Assembly: GCF_023061135.1 (NCBI RefSeq)
Contig: NZ_JAKGAN010000006.1
Span: forward strand, 1 to 64,000
Source: Chromohalobacter sarecensis
GTDB taxonomy: Bacteria; Pseudomonadota; Gammaproteobacteria; Pseudomonadales; Halomonadaceae
Length of the DNA: 64,000 nucleotides
Reading direction: 5' to 3'
Below are positions 62,836-64,000 of the stretch, piece by piece. The position numbers and the translations under genes were made by a program. The stretch's first letter is position 1. Each line of letters begins with the position of its first letter. The notes under the pieces were generated by a model, which saw nothing but the letters and a program-made list of their open reading frames with translations, did not search any database and had not been told where the DNA came from.

Positions 62836-64000
62836 ATGCTCGCATCGCGGCTTAGCCAACGCTGGCTGTCACTATTATCGGTGGCCTCGCTAGGACTTGC
62901 GTTACAGGTCACCGCCGCCCAGGCACAATCCGACACTCAGGCGCTCGACGCCGCAGATCGCGCCATGAAAGACGCCCTCGGTGCCGCTCGCGATCATCGC
63001 TGGTCACGCATCGATGACGCCGCCATTGACGATCATGTGCTGGCCGGTTACGTGGAGTACCACCGCCTCAAGGCGCATCTATCGAGCGCCCCGGTGGTGG
63101 AAATACAAAGTTATATCGCGCGGCATGCCGACTCGCCTCTTTCGAACTGGATGCGCGGCCAGGCACAGACCGCATTCGGCCGCGACGGCCGCTTCGATGA
63201 TCTGTTGGCCATCAGCGATGGCGAGCCCCCGGGCACCATCCGGCAATGTTATTACTACACCGCCCTGCTCGATCGTCGACCACAAGAAGCCGCACAAGGC
63301 GGACGCGAACTATGGCGGGTCGGACATTCACAACCCGATGCCTGCGACCGGCTGTTCGATACCTTGCGCGAACGCGGCGATATCGACGAGGGCGATATCT
63401 GGACACGGCTGACACTGGCCTGGCAAGGCGGCGAGAGCCGTCTCGTCGACTACCTGGAAAACCAGCTCGACGATGACTGGGACGCCGGTATCGATGCCCT
63501 CGAGCGCTTACGCGGCAACTATGCGGCCATTACCGAGATCCCCACCGACCTCGGCCCCCAAGGGCAAGGCAGCGGCGCGCTCTTCACCGCCGCCATGCAC
63601 AATTTCACGCGCGCCGACACAGAAGCCGCGCTCGAGGCCTGGCGCAAGATCGCCCCCCACCTCTCGTTGAGCGATACGCAGCGCCAAACGATCGAGCATG
63701 ATCTGGCGTTCTATTCAATGGTTCGCGACGTCGACAACAACCTTGGCTGGACCGACGACGCCTTGCCCCGTCTTGCAGATGCCGACCTGTTCGAATTGCG
63801 GGTACGCAATGCCCTGGCCGATCAGGATTGGGGCGAGGTCATCGACTGGATCGATGCGATGCCGGAAGCCACTCGCCAGAAGGCACATTGGCAGTACTGG
63901 CTGGGCCGCGCACTCAACCAGCGCGGCGACACCGAGCCTGCGCAAGCCGCTTGGCAACTTGCTGCCCAGGAACGCGGGTTCTTTGCCTTCGCAGCCGCCG
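62836..64000 (+). CDS. slt: Soluble lytic murein transglycosylase Slt, 5' part
   Basis: The gene runs off the right edge after 388 codons and no stop is seen. It starts with a signal peptide (LLSVASLGLALQVTAAQA), then the alpha-superhelical U-domain of Slt70, seen in ALDAADRAMKDALGAARDHRW, PLSNWMRGQAQTAFGRDGRF and HWQYWLGRALNQRGDTEPAQAAWQLAAQERGFFAFAAA. The catalytic transglycosylase domain would lie beyond the window. AAGGAG lies nine bases before the ATG. It cleaves glycan strands to anhydromuropeptides in the periplasm. Confidence 0.93.
   Translation, partial: MLASRLSQRWLSLLSVASLGLALQVTAAQAQSDTQALDAADRAMKDALGAARDHRWSRIDDAAIDDHVLAGYVEYHRLKAHLSSAPVVEIQSYIARHADSPLSNWMRGQAQTAFGRDGRFDDLLAISDGEPPGTIRQCYYYTALLDRRPQEAAQGGRELWRVGHSQPDACDRLFDTLRERGDIDEGDIWTRLTLAWQGGESRLVDYLENQLDDDWDAGIDALERLRGNYAAITEIPTDLGPQGQGSGALFTAAMHNFTRADTEAALEAWRKIAPHLSLSDTQRQTIEHDLAFYSMVRDVDNNLGWTDDALPRLADADLFELRVRNALADQDWGEVIDWIDAMPEATRQKAHWQYWLGRALNQRGDTEPAQAAWQLAAQERGFFAFAAA

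Overview
The window is an ordinary, gene-dense stretch of chromosome from a GC-rich gammaproteobacterium. Gene order, protein sequences and an acidic proteome point to the Halomonadaceae, most likely a Chromohalobacter/Halomonas relative; this is inferred from gene content and not from a database match. Sixty-two coding features are called, including one gene cut by the right edge (slt), two unannotated small ORFs and housekeeping genes in nearly every operon. I see no rRNA, tRNA, CRISPR array, prophage or intact insertion sequence.

Layout. 1-4.6 kb: methylcitrate (propionate) operon GntR-prpB-prpC-prpD on the minus strand, with two 12-bp operator palindromes and a Pseudomonas-type REP pair. 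4.7-8.9 kb: alpha/beta hydrolase, then pabB fused by overlaps to an iron-type ABC permease and ATPase. 9-11.6 kb: sulfur reduction (cysH, cysB, trxA) behind a hairpin-rich spacer. 11.6-16.8 kb: AI-2E-type transporter, DmdC-like acyl-CoA dehydrogenase, argO/argP, thiamine-binding protein. 16.9-26 kb: lolA, ftsK and the N-degron set aat-bpt-(infA)-clpA-clpS. 26.2-34 kb: rluE-nudJ-mnmA-hflD-purB, roxA, a GNAT enzyme and isocitrate lyase.

34-40.5 kb: asd and leuB-leuD-leuC with a divergent LysR regulator, then a class II aldolase. 40.5-43.4 kb: polyhydroxyalkanoate synthase, phasin and a small companion protein. 43.5-48.3 kb: aroC-prmB, smrB, rssA and a hydrolase. 48.4-57.3 kb: AEC transporter with a tiny membrane ORF in front, ygjV, ybiT, an IsdG-like monooxygenase, sixA, gpsA and the transhydrogenase pntAB with a translationally coupled upstream ORF. 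57.7-64 kb: selO, a Bax-like hydrolase, htpG, a YkvA protein and slt.

The genes give a picture of carbon storage and overflow (PHA, glyoxylate shunt, methylcitrate cycle), redox balance (transhydrogenase, thioredoxin), protein quality control (ClpAPS, HtpG, SelO) and branched-chain amino-acid synthesis. The most unusual signals are in the spacers: 3'-end echoes of genes (prpC, nudJ, rssA), a heptanucleotide tract between purB and roxA, an aldehyde dehydrogenase relic upstream of ybiT, a nested palindrome behind selO, alternative hairpins ahead of cysH and the small ORF coupled to pntA. No clear novel multi-gene defence or metabolic system was found.
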